Positions 1 to 7,334 of a stretch of 55,403 nucleotides of DNA are shown here, piece after piece. The notes beneath the pieces were generated by a model. That model had not been told where the DNA came from, did not search any database, and saw only the letters and a list, made by a program, of their open reading frames with translations. A program made the position numbers and the translations under genes. Within the stretch, counting starts at the first letter, position 1, and each line of letters begins with the position of its first letter. Source of the stretch: an uncultured Kineothrix sp. (lineage in GTDB: Bacteria > Bacillota > Clostridia > Lachnospirales > Lachnospiraceae); the NCBI GenBank assembly GCA_910588855.1, contig CAJUSR010000024.1:1-55403 (forward strand), read 5' to 3'.

Positions 1-469
1 GACTGGCTATTCCATGTGTTACTAAAACAATTTGAGAAAATATGCTATATGCCTGTCGCTCGTCTACCTTTGCTTGTCTTTTTAGAATAGGAAATAAAGA
101 ATCAAAATTTTTCCCTGTAAGCCAATCAGAAAGGGAAACGCCTGTATAATAGTTTGAATGATACAAAAAGCGAAAAAGATTTTTTTCTTCTACGGCAAAT
201 TGAATATATCTCATACCCACTTCCAACATAGGGCGTTCGTATTTGCCGCTTAAATTTGTTACATAGTTAATATGAAATTCACTTGCTTTTTTATGTGCTG
301 CAATTCGGACATCTTCAATCGTTTTAAAATGATATAAAACGGGCTGCGTTGAACAGCAGAGTTTTTGTGAAACTGTCCGGGCGGTTATGTTTTCTGCTCC
401 CATTTCTTTTGCAATTTCAAAAGCTGCATCTATAATCATTTCTTTTGTGACTTTAGCCTTTGCTGGCAT
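1..469 (-). CDS. TetR/AcrR-family transcriptional regulator (3' end outside window)
   Basis: About 156 residues are visible and the gene runs off the left edge without a stop. The N-terminus carries a TetR-type helix-turn-helix: residues about 8-50 include the pattern IIDAAFEIAKEMGAENITAR followed by a recognition helix and the LYHHF-like motif LYHFKTIEDV. The start ATG at 469 is chosen because a strong GGGAGGT ribosome site lies a few bases upstream. The remainder would be the ligand-binding domain, which gives no hint of the ligand. A long perfect inverted repeat lies just upstream (487-534) and probably serves as the operator. No divergent target gene is convincing. The family call is firm; the role is unknown. 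Confidence 0.85.
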   Translation of the reverse strand, partial: MPAKAKVTKEMIIDAAFEIAKEMGAENITARTVSQKLCCSTQPVLYHFKTIEDVRIAAHKKASEFHINYVTNLSGKYERPMLEVGMRYIQFAVEEKNLFRFLYHSNYYTGVSLSDWLTGKNFDSLFPILKRQAKVDERQAYSIFSQIVLVTHGIAS

Positions 470-486
470 ATCTGTACCTCCCATTA

Positions 487-534
487 TATAATCAGCATTA
501 TATATAATCTAAATTATATATAATGCTGATTATA
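487..534. promoter_or_regulatory. 22-bp perfect inverted repeat, probable TetR operator
   Basis: Positions 487-508 and 513-534 are perfect reverse complements separated by four bases. The arms are AT-rich around a TCAGC/GCTGA core and contain TATAAT-like hexamers in both directions. The repeat lies 18 bp upstream of the regulator's start codon, where autorepression by a TetR dimer pair would be expected. The repeat is seen directly; the operator role is inferred. Confidence 0.6.
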
Positions 535-1234
535 CATAAAAATGGGTAATATGTCAATTACTCTGGATAATAGTTTATTAATTTGCTTTTTATCAACTTC
601 ATTAATTATAAGCACTTTACGAAAAAAGTGGCAGAGCTTTAACCCTCTGCCGCCATATCGCCCATGCAAAAATGATTCCATCATTCACAATCTCTCTCGC
701 ACATGCCCTTATGTTATTGAGCCACCCTGTCCATTAAAACAATAATCCTTTTTTCTCCGCTAAGTTTTCTTTCACTGTAATAGTAGCCAAACTAAATTCA
801 AGCATCTTTCGCAAGCATTATAATATAAATCCATTCTTTCATCAACCAGCCCCCCATCTCACCTTTTGATAAGATATGACAACCTACATTCCCCAACGCT
901 ATTTGAAGAAAATCTACGAAAATTCTTGGTAAAAAACACGAAGCAAACTTCTCCCCTTTTACGAAAAGAACGAGGCAAACTTTCCCTTTTTCATGTTCCG
1001 GTCATATATCCCCGGAACTATGTATTTTACTGGCTTTCCAGTAATTTTTAACTGACCTATATCTATGCCTTTTCAACTGCATACTCCAATTTTATTTTGG
1101 GGGAAAATTCATTTTGCTTTTTAAATTTCCAATTTCTGATTTTTCAAATTTGGGGGATAGCCATTTTCCATTGAGGGGATATTGGGGATAAGATTCTTCC
1201 CCCAAGATTTCTAAGCTTTTTTCTTACGATTTCT
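535..1234. other. AT-rich stretch without a recognisable gene
   Basis: No reading frame here has a convincing start, ribosome site and family resemblance. The minus strand carries short fragments that end in stops, for example one of about 35 codons ending near 960 and one of about 30 codons ending near 620. They could be remnants of a decayed mobile-element gene, but I do not recognise them. The only clear structure is a terminator hairpin at 621-651. Confidence 0.5.
621..651 (-). terminator. Rho-independent terminator, minus strand
   Basis: On the minus strand GGCAGAG (651-645) pairs perfectly with CTCTGCC (636-630) around an 8-base loop and is followed within two bases by a run of six T. 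It points leftward and would end transcription coming from the brnTA side. No intact gene lies immediately upstream of it. Confidence 0.7.
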
Positions 1235-1390
1235 TTACACAACCGCACTCTTAAACGCCTTCATCATGGCTGGCGACAACTCCCCACAATCCTCATCAAA
1301 GTTAATTGGGCTTTTTTTCGCCTCTTCAACCTCTTTTAATTGTTCTTCCGTAGGTTTTTGTCCACTTTCAATAATTAATGTTCTGGTCAT
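1235..1390 (-). CDS. BrnA-like antitoxin, short
   Basis: A 51-residue acidic protein starting at the ATG at 1390. It overlaps the end of the BrnT-like gene by 23 bases, the usual arrangement of toxin followed by antitoxin. The middle holds the motif INFDEDCGELSPAMMKAF, which resembles the conserved aspartate-rich stretch followed by a Thr/Ser-Pro step in BrnA-type antitoxins. It lacks an obvious long DNA-binding domain, so it may be only the toxin-neutralising part. A TTG start ten codons upstream is possible but has a poorer context. The family call rests on the motif and on its neighbour. Confidence 0.6.
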   Translation of the reverse strand: MTRTLIIESGQKPTEEQLKEVEEAKKSPINFDEDCGELSPAMMKAFKSAVV

Positions 1391-1583
1391 AATAAAGCTC
1401 CTTTTCTGCATTAGTTGCAAGTCTGGCTGAAATTAATCGAATCGTTTCCTTTCGTTCTGTAAATACTACAAACAGTACATCGCCGACTTTCCCTATCGCA
1501 ATATATCCATCCTCATCAACACTATGCTCAAAATCAAACATTTCAATGTAATAAGGATCATCAAAAAACTTACATCTGATCAT
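1368..1583 (-). pseudogene. BrnT-family ribonuclease toxin lacking its N-terminus
   Basis: The 71 residues match the BrnT core: FFDDPYYIE, then HSVDEDGYIAIG, then LFVVFTER and IRLISARLAT, the last two being the conserved arginine-containing strands of this RelE-fold toxin. BrnT proteins usually have about 25 more residues at the start, ending in a KHGVSFEEA-like segment, and these are absent. Translation could begin at the ATG at 1583, which overlaps the TGA of the Doc remnant, or a few codons upstream with no good start. The simplest reading is a deletion that joined a Doc gene to a BrnT gene, leaving the toxin probably inactive and the antitoxin intact. Confidence 0.65.
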
Positions 1584-3073
1584 TCTTTCTGCGTGTATTC
1601 CATCTCATAACCATTTAATTCCTAAAAGACTGACATGGTATGGCACCCTATTCTTTTATTGCCATCTATCATTGCATAATTTTTAACTAATCCATAGCAA
1701 AGTCTTGCTGCCTTTGCCTGTATGCTTGGATATAATTCTTCCCCACCATAGGATTGAAATGGACTTTCTAATGCAGATTCAAGCAGACCTAAATCCCTAA
1801 TTCCATCACTTCCTCCAGTAGTCTCAATTTTGTCCTGCAGTTCTTTTGAAGAAATCATCTCTATTTCTCTATAGTAATGGCTTATTTTTTCCGGATTGCT
1901 TTCCTTCCACCCAGATGTTATCTGAGCTTGAGATAAAAAACCGTTATAGCTTCCTGGAATGACGGTTATACTGTTTCCTTCTAAAATATCCATAATGTCT
2001 GTATTTTGGATTATATTCTGGAATATCCTTTGCAAAGCCTTTCTTTTCCTCCTGCACCCACTGGTTAAATCCAATAGTGTAGGAATTATTTTCCCGTTTG
2101 GTGCATTTGAATATTTCCATTGTAAATATATGCCCTTCCCATCCCCTAATATTTTTTCAGGACTTTTACTTTGGTATAATAAATAATATATTTCATTCTG
2201 CAATCCTTTTATCGGAAAATTATCAACCATTGCCAGGGAATTGTTCCATCCGTCTATTTTATCTGGATTTAATACTTTGCAGAATTTTGTATAATCCGAA
2301 ATTTCCATTATATTCTCATAAGCCACTTTTGCGGCACATACCTTGCTACCATCTTCCAAAGAATCCTCACAAATATCCTGGCATAAGCCATCTAATGCCT
2401 TTTCTGCATTTTCCATAATATAATCATATACCTTCTCTTTCAAATAAAACTCATTCCGCACATGCTCTTTCTTTACCGATTGATTGATAACATCCAAAAA
2501 GCTGGAGAACGGTATGGTATAATCCTTTTTCTTAGTACCTTGTTTATGCATCAAGACAATCCTATCGTCTAAAAATAAGCACAATTCTCCATATACAATT
2601 TCAAATTGGTTTTCATCGTATCCTTTTTCCGTTAGAAACTTCTTTATTTCTTCGATAATCAAATCCTTTACATCGCACACTCCTACAATTTTTGAATCGT
2701 GCTTATAAAGTTCTATGCTTGCATTATATGTATTAGAATCTTCATCCCAATCAGCCACATCCCTCGCTACCATAAGATAACATTTTGCCATTGGATTCGA
2801 GGAGTCATTTCGATGTTTTAACAACTTGTCCATTACCGTACTATAGCTACTCCATTTTGTTACCGACAATCATGCTTTCACTTGATGAAAAGAAATATAT
2901 TCAGAATCACACAAAATGCAAAAATCCTCTATCTCCTCTAAGTTTACAGAATATCCCCTCCCATCTTCCTCTTTATTTATTTGGTTCATCAGCCTCAAAA
3001 TATAAAACAGCATTATTTTGCCTTGATAATTAAATCCACTCCATGTAGGAATTGCATCATTGCCCCTGCTCAC
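1580..3073 (-). pseudogene. Decayed nuclease (Cap4/ABC-3C-like) fused in frame to a truncated Doc/Fic toxin
   Basis: One reading frame runs from a GTG at 3073 (AGAGGT ribosome site) to a TGA at 1582-1580, interrupted by a TGA at 2872-2870 and a TAG at 1624-1622. The first 67 codons contain WSGFNYQGK, an EEIEDF strand and FHQVKA, the pattern of the PD-(D/E)xK-like N-terminal domain of Cap4/DUF4297 and ABC-three-component effectors. The first stop falls directly after the putative catalytic Q-x-K. About 300 further codons look like the body and C-terminal part of such an effector. From about 1828 the frame becomes Doc-like: GGSDGIRD, LLESALESPFQSYGGEELYP and IDGNKRIG. The usual catalytic His before the DGNKR motif is Tyr here. 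After the TAG the frame still reads ELNGYEMEYTQKE, the expected Doc continuation. The decay is directly visible; the nuclease family name is less certain. Confidence 0.65.
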
Positions 3074-3187
3074 ATTTCTACCTCTTGACTTTCATTATTT
3101 GTAAAACTCACATAATATCAAGTTATACAGCTAAAATTTTTATCGCTATCTAACAGATAAAATTAGTAAAAATCTGTTTTCCTTAAT

Positions 3188-3916
3188 CTATCTCGCACCC
3201 CTATCATCCATTTTCTTCCTTAAAGCTTTTTGAATAATCTCATCCACATTACTTTCCTTTACTATTTCCCCTTTATTTTTTTGAGCTTGAAGCACTGCCT
3301 GTTTTGATAATGCCTCTTCACGTTCCTGTTCCATAAATAATTCTTTTAGGTTTTCTGAATCTAAAGCTGCTTTCAAAACCTGTATTGCATATTCGGAAAT
3401 ATTATCCCACCCGCCATACAGATTTCTTACTGCGCAATCAATCTTCTGGTAACTTAAAGGCTCTCCCATTCTTTCTTGTTCACTCAAGATGCCAATAATA
3501 TCAGACAAATCCTTCTTGTAACGTCTTCCGGACATTAATTTCATGGCAATTAGATATTCTGAGCTAATTGTCCTGATATTCAACACATTAGAATAGGTAC
3601 GGTAATACTTAGAGTATCGCGATAATTTAGGACTATAAGAACTTGTATTCTTAAAGTCCGCATTCAGCCATCCATTTGGCAAACCAAGACGGTCTCCTAC
3701 TGTATTAACTGCCTCCTTCAGAGCCGATGATGCTGTTATCACCGCATCTATATCATATGTCATTTCACGGAACCCATAATTAGCAAGGATTGCCGCACCT
3801 CCAACTAACACAATCTCAGCAGGCATATTTTTTCCATTTCTCTTCCGAAACTCTTTTGCCAGTTCCTTCAAATAATAGTCCAGATTTTCTTTGGTAAAAC
3901 CTTTCTCAACAGACAT
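3188..3916 (-). CDS. DUF6036-type nucleotidyltransferase (AbiEii-like toxin candidate)
   Basis: A 242-residue protein with a minimal nucleotidyltransferase core: LVGGAAILANYG at residues 37-48 supplies the Gly-Gly of the P-loop, and TYDIDAVI at 53-60 supplies the two metal-binding aspartates (D55, D57). The conserved lysine region SEYLIAMKLMSGR follows. The C-terminal 60 residues are charged and probably helical. Its start overlaps the end of the upstream HTH gene by 11 bases, so the two are translationally coupled. Related pairs act as type IV or nucleotidyl-transfer toxin-antitoxin or abortive-infection modules. That role is inferred from the pairing, not shown. Confidence 0.7.
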   Translation of the reverse strand: MSVEKGFTKENLDYYLKELAKEFRKRNGKNMPAEIVLVGGAAILANYGFREMTYDIDAVITASSALKEAVNTVGDRLGLPNGWLNADFKNTSSYSPKLSRYSKYYRTYSNVLNIRTISSEYLIAMKLMSGRRYKKDLSDIIGILSEQERMGEPLSYQKIDCAVRNLYGGWDNISEYAIQVLKAALDSENLKELFMEQEREEALSKQAVLQAQKNKGEIVKESNVDEIIQKALRKKMDDRGAR

Positions 3917-4493
3917 TCCTTATCTCGCTTTCTATAATATTAAACCTCAAAAATTCAGGAATCGCTTCTTTCAGACATTGTTCTTTCTTATCAAGGGAAT
4001 CATCCAGTTTTGCAGCAAGAATGATATCCTTTGGATATAACGGCTCCGACAGCTTACAGTTCCTTATATCTTCATAATCATTACACAACGGAAGTTCATT
4101 TTCCCTGCTTAAGTAATCTACCATAGCCAAAAGATAAAAACTTTCCCGATACCATTGCCGTTCCCAATAAGTCCTTATTTGATTTTCTTTTAAAATATCA
4201 ATGATAAAGTCTATATCCCCTTTATCTTTCACTAAATGACAGATATTACTTTTATATATTTCAAAATCTCTTAAATTTGGAGCATTTTCATCTTCCTTAA
4301 AACATTCTGTCAAAATTTCTTCCATTGTCACATGAAGCGTCCTCGCTAATCTATATATCGTTTCTGCCGTACATTTTTCAATCCTGGTTTTTCCTTTCAC
4401 AATATCTGACAATGTAGAATATGGTACATGGCTTTCCTTAGCGCACTGATAAACCGAAAGCTGCTTTTCCTTTAACAAACTCATCAATTCCAT
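3906..4493 (-). CDS. HTH (XRE-type) regulator, probable antitoxin partner
   Basis: The first 60 of 195 residues form an XRE-type helix-turn-helix: SVYQCAKESHVPYSTLSDIVKGKT gives helices 2 and 3, followed by a cysteine and TAETIYRLARTLHVTMEEIL. The rest is a helical domain of unknown fold that probably contacts the co-transcribed nucleotidyltransferase. The start is the ATG at 4493. Upstream is a consensus promoter whose spacer holds a dyad, suggesting autorepression. Gene order, overlap and size fit the antitoxin slot of an AbiE-like module. Confidence 0.7.
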   Translation of the reverse strand: MELMSLLKEKQLSVYQCAKESHVPYSTLSDIVKGKTRIEKCTAETIYRLARTLHVTMEEILTECFKEDENAPNLRDFEIYKSNICHLVKDKGDIDFIIDILKENQIRTYWERQWYRESFYLLAMVDYLSRENELPLCNDYEDIRNCKLSEPLYPKDIILAAKLDDSLDKKEQCLKEAIPEFLRFNIIESEIRNVC

Positions 4494-4529
4494 TTCTCAT
4501 TCTCCATTTCATGGCTTCTTTTTCTATTG

Positions 4530-4558
4530 ATTATAACGGTATATCGTGATAGTGTCAA
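4530..4558 (-). promoter_or_regulatory. Consensus sigma-A promoter with operator-like dyad
   Basis: On the minus strand TTGACA (4558-4553), a 17-base spacer and TATAAT (4535-4530) match the consensus exactly. The spacer contains ACGATATACCGT, which is self-complementary at 10 of 12 positions, a plausible site for the HTH protein encoded 40 bases downstream. A promoter this strong would normally need repression, in line with toxin-antitoxin autoregulation. Confidence 0.8.
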
Positions 4559-4585
4559 GAAATGAAATTTCCAAGATATAATAGC

Positions 4586-4631
4586 AAAAACCCTTGCAAA
4601 TGGCATTCCCACACCATTCACAAGGGTTTTT
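4586..4631 (-). terminator. Terminator of rpsB-tsf (bidirectional)
   Basis: AAAACCCTTG and CAAGGGTTTT pair across an inner stem of AATGG/CCATT. A T-run follows on the minus strand after the last stem base, and an equivalent run exists on the plus strand. It sits 33 bases after the tsf stop and separates the ribosomal operon from the accessory region. Confidence 0.85.
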
Positions 4632-4663
4632 CCTATCTCTATTCGCCTTATTTCGACAAACTT

Positions 4664-5599
4664 CTACGCATTCATCTGTTTTGCCACTTCCTCCGCAAAG
4701 TTCTCTTCCTTCTTTTCAAGCCCTTCGCCCGTTTCAAAACGTACAAATCTCTTAACAGAAAGCTCTGCATTGTTTTCCTTTGCTACTTGGGCAAGATACT
4801 GGGCAACTGTTTGTTTGCCGTCTTCTGCCTTTACATAAGTCTGCTCCAACAGGCATACTTCCTTCAGTTCTTTGTTCAAACGACCTGCCACTGCGCCTTC
4901 GATAACTTTCTCCGGTTTCCCTGCCATCTTCGGATCCTGTGCAATCTGAGCCATAAGGATTTCCTTTTCATGTGCCTTATATTCTTCGGACACATCTTCC
5001 GTCGAAACATATTTCGGGGAAAGAGCTGCAACCTGCATCGCAATGTTGGTAAGAGCTTCTTTGATAGCATCATTTACCACATTAGTAGCAGCTTCTACAA
5101 TAACGCCAATTCTGCCGCCGCCATGTACATAAGATACTACACAGCCATTTTCAGCAACTACTTTTTCAAATCTTCTGATATTTAAATTTTCACCGATTAC
5201 CGCAACTTTTTCTACCAAAACTTCTTTTACAGTCTTGGATGAATCTTCTTTCCAGCTTTCTCCCAGGAAAGCATCCAAATCCGCTGCATCGGACTCTACT
5301 GCCTGTGTTGCTACAGCCTCTACAAAGCTCTGGAAATCCGCATTTTTAGCAACAAAGTCTGTCTCGGAATTTACTTCTACTACTGCCGCTTTCTGATCGC
5401 CGTCCATAGCTACACGGCAAAGCCCTTCTGCCGCAATCCTGCCGGACTTCTTCTCTGCCTTAGCCTGTCCGTTTTTCCTCAAAACCTCTACTGCTGCATC
5501 CATATCTCCATTGGTTTCGGTAAGAGCTTTTTTACAGTCCATCATACCTGCACCGGTCATTTCCCTTAATTCTTTTACCATTCCTGCTGTAATAGCCAT
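4664..5599 (-). CDS. tsf: Translation elongation factor Ts
   Basis: A 311-residue EF-Ts, the guanine-nucleotide exchange factor that recycles EF-Tu from GDP to GTP form. The N-terminus is the UBA-like domain (VKELREMTGAGMMDCKKAL), and residues 80-83 hold the TDFV motif that contacts EF-Tu. The two core subdomains follow (NIRRFEKV, then VSYVHGGGRIGVIVE). Length is normal for the Clostridia form. It lies 65 bases downstream of rpsB with its own GGAGG-type ribosome site, the near-universal bacterial pair, and is closed by the terminator at 4586-4631. Confidence 0.97.
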   Translation of the reverse strand: MAITAGMVKELREMTGAGMMDCKKALTETNGDMDAAVEVLRKNGQAKAEKKSGRIAAEGLCRVAMDGDQKAAVVEVNSETDFVAKNADFQSFVEAVATQAVESDAADLDAFLGESWKEDSSKTVKEVLVEKVAVIGENLNIRRFEKVVAENGCVVSYVHGGGRIGVIVEAATNVVNDAIKEALTNIAMQVAALSPKYVSTEDVSEEYKAHEKEILMAQIAQDPKMAGKPEKVIEGAVAGRLNKELKEVCLLEQTYVKAEDGKQTVAQYLAQVAKENNAELSVKRFVRFETGEGLEKKEENFAEEVAKQMNA

Positions 5600-5664
5600 T
5601 TCTATCCTCCATTCTTGTCCTCCGCATCCACGGCATGGGCAAATTTATTCATAATCCCTTCTGC

Positions 5665-6441
5665 TTACTCTGCGGCAGCAACTTCCTCAATATCCTTAGC
5701 TTCTGCTGTTTCAGCCGCTTCTGCCATCTCTGCTGCAACTTCATCAACCATCGCTTCTTCGCCCTGATTTGCTTCAATCACTGCATCGGCCATCTTTGAA
5801 ACAATCAATTTGACCGCTCTGATAGCATCGTCATTGCCGGGGATGATATAATCCAATTCTTCAGGGTCGCTGTTCGTATCGCCAATGCCGATTAATGTGA
5901 TGCCAAGCGTATGGGCTTCCTGTACGCAGATTCTTTCTTTTTTAGGGTCTACCACAAAAATAGCATCCGGAATCCTTGTCATTTCTTTAATACCGCCAAG
6001 ATTTTTCTCCAGTTTATCCCACTCTTTCCTAAGCGCAATTACTTCCTTCTTCGGAAGGACATCGAAAGTTCCGTCTTGGGACATAACCTCAATCTGTTTC
6101 AGTCTTTCAATTCTGCTGCGGATTGTCTTAAAGTTTGTCAGCATACCGCCCAACCATCTTTCATTTACATAGAACATACCGCAACGTTCCGCTTCTACCC
6201 TTACCGCATCCTGCGCCTGTTTCTTTGTTCCTACAAAAAGAATTGTTCCTCCTTGGGATGCAATATCGAAAACTGCCTTATAAGCTTCGTCTACTTTCCC
6301 TACGGATTTCTGCAAATCAATAATGTGGATACCGTTCCTCTCCGTAAAGATATAAGGAGCCATTTTAGGGTTCCATCTTCTTGTCTGATGCCCGAAATGG
6401 ACACCTGCTTCCAGCAACTGCTTCATTGAAATAACGCTCAT
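5665..6441 (-). CDS. rpsB: 30S ribosomal protein S2
   Basis: A 258-residue S2. The family signatures are plain: the N-terminal MKQLLEAGVHFGHQTRRWNPKM, IIDLQKSV, FVGTKKQAQ, NERWLGGMLTNF and the C-terminal PGNDDAIRAVKLI. The last 35 residues are an acidic Glu/Ala-rich tail beyond the folded core, common in Clostridia. The start is fixed by AATGGAGGT upstream. The gene begins a two-gene operon with tsf and has its own promoter and a leader of about 165 bases, so it need not rely on read-through from the flagellar operon. Confidence 0.97.
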   Translation of the reverse strand: MSVISMKQLLEAGVHFGHQTRRWNPKMAPYIFTERNGIHIIDLQKSVGKVDEAYKAVFDIASQGGTILFVGTKKQAQDAVRVEAERCGMFYVNERWLGGMLTNFKTIRSRIERLKQIEVMSQDGTFDVLPKKEVIALRKEWDKLEKNLGGIKEMTRIPDAIFVVDPKKERICVQEAHTLGITLIGIGDTNSDPEELDYIIPGNDDAIRAVKLIVSKMADAVIEANQGEEAMVDEVAAEMAEAAETAEAKDIEEVAAAE

Positions 6442-6607
6442 GTTTCTACCTCCATTTGGTTTACTTGCCTCCGTATGCTTTATGCTCCACTGCCTACCTT
6501 CCTAATCCTGCCATACAACAAAATATAGGCTATATTGCCCAACTTTGTGCAACGGTTATCCGAAAAGCACCGACAGTGAATGAACACACGTGTTTTTTAG
6601 TCACAAC
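6442..6607 (-). promoter_or_regulatory. rpsB 5' leader
   Basis: About 165 untranslated bases lie between the predicted transcription start and the rpsB ATG. S2 autoregulates through rpsB leaders in many bacteria, which makes a structured leader plausible. I could not match a specific published rpsB motif by eye, so only the length and position are claimed. Confidence 0.35.
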
Positions 6608-6613
6608 GACATT

Positions 6614-6642
6614 ATTGTAGCATAATACCCCCTTGCTGACAA
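6614..6642 (-). promoter_or_regulatory. rpsB-tsf promoter
   Basis: On the minus strand TTGTCA (6642-6637), a 17-base spacer and TACAAT (6619-6614), with a TG one base before the -10 as in an extended -10 element. Start of transcription is expected near 6607. The -35 box lies inside the loop and right arm of the hairpin at 6624-6651. Confidence 0.75.
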
Positions 6643-6651
6643 GGGGGTATT
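6624..6651. repeat. Perfect 12-bp stem-loop between the fla/che operon and rpsB
   Basis: AATACCCCCTTG and CAAGGGGGTATT pair perfectly around a 4-base loop. It would act as an end point for fla/che transcripts, but only a weak T-run follows, so termination may be partial. The structure overlaps the spacer and -35 of the rpsB promoter. Confidence 0.6.
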
Positions 6652-6681
6652 CCATTAATTTATTATAGTAAAATTCTTTTT

Positions 6682-7305
6682 CTATCGTTGTTTCGTAATA
6701 ATCCGGGCAATCGTCTCCATATCCACACCGATTGGGATTTCATATTCCGCCGCAACAATTTTCGTGTCATATCCGTTATCTACCAAAAACCTATCGAAAT
6801 CAACATCCTCCGGAAGCAGCCCTTCTTCCTTCATTCGATCCTCTATGCTGTAAGCCGGTTCCCCCTTTTTCACGGTGAAAATAACTGTTTCGGCCGCTTC
6901 ATCGGCCTCTATTTCCCTATCTTCATTCTGTGCCAAAGCTTCCCCTGCTTCGTCTTCATTATCCATCATGCCTTCCGGCTGAGATTCCTCTTCCATCGCT
7001 TCTTCCGGCTCTCTTTGCACATCCGCTTCTTTTTCCAAATCGGCATCTGCCTCCTGCAAATCACCGGCTCCCGCTGCCGCATACTCCTTGGCTGCTTCTT
7101 CCCGCACCCGTTCTTCTGTTTCTGCTCTCGCTTTCTCCAAATATTCCGCCAATTCCGTGTCATCTATCATGCCAAGTTCTTTTGCCTTCTCGGTAATCTC
7201 TTTATCGGTAAGGGTTTCTTTTTTAGCAGGCGATGCAATGCCCATAATAATTGCAGTCATGACAATGCCAAGCCCAAGCCCTCTTAAATAATATTTTAAA
7301 TTCAT
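6682..7305 (-). CDS. Membrane-anchored protein with MltG-like C-terminal domain
   Basis: A 207-residue protein with one membrane helix at residues about 8-25, a long Glu/Ala-rich low-complexity linker, and a C-terminal segment (about 140-207: FTVKKGEPAYSIEDRMKEEGLL then DFDRFLVDNGYD) that resembles the LysM-like N-terminal module of the endolytic transglycosylase MltG family. The catalytic YceG part of MltG is absent. It is the last gene of the fla/che cluster. It could bind peptidoglycan near the flagellum, which is inference only. Confidence 0.6.
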   Translation of the reverse strand: MNLKYYLRGLGLGIVMTAIIMGIASPAKKETLTDKEITEKAKELGMIDDTELAEYLEKARAETEERVREEAAKEYAAAGAGDLQEADADLEKEADVQREPEEAMEEESQPEGMMDNEDEAGEALAQNEDREIEADEAAETVIFTVKKGEPAYSIEDRMKEEGLLPEDVDFDRFLVDNGYDTKIVAAEYEIPIGVDMETIARIITKQR

Positions 7306-7334
7306 AATTGCTCCTGCCTTCGTTATTGGAATAT

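Noticed and set aside
542..1051. Two short plus-strand frames (67 and 61 codons)
   Set aside because: Low-complexity composition, no ribosome sites, and one crosses a terminator hairpin.
960..1075. Minus-strand fragment of about 35 codons resembling a protein end
   Set aside because: Bounded by stops, no start, and no family recognised; treated as non-coding or a remnant.
2870..2872. Recoded TGA (selenocysteine or tryptophan) in the nuclease-like gene
   Set aside because: No SECIS-like hairpin was seen downstream, a second stop of another type lies in the same frame, and other genes here use TGA as a stop; decay is simpler.
6624..6651. Strong intrinsic terminator for the fla/che operon
   Set aside because: The stem is perfect but is not followed by a proper T-run, so it is listed as a stem-loop only.
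6688..7287. Long plus-strand frames opposite the MltG-like, SwrB-position and FapA-family genes
   Set aside because: Antisense shadows of low-complexity coding sequence, without ribosome sites or motifs.
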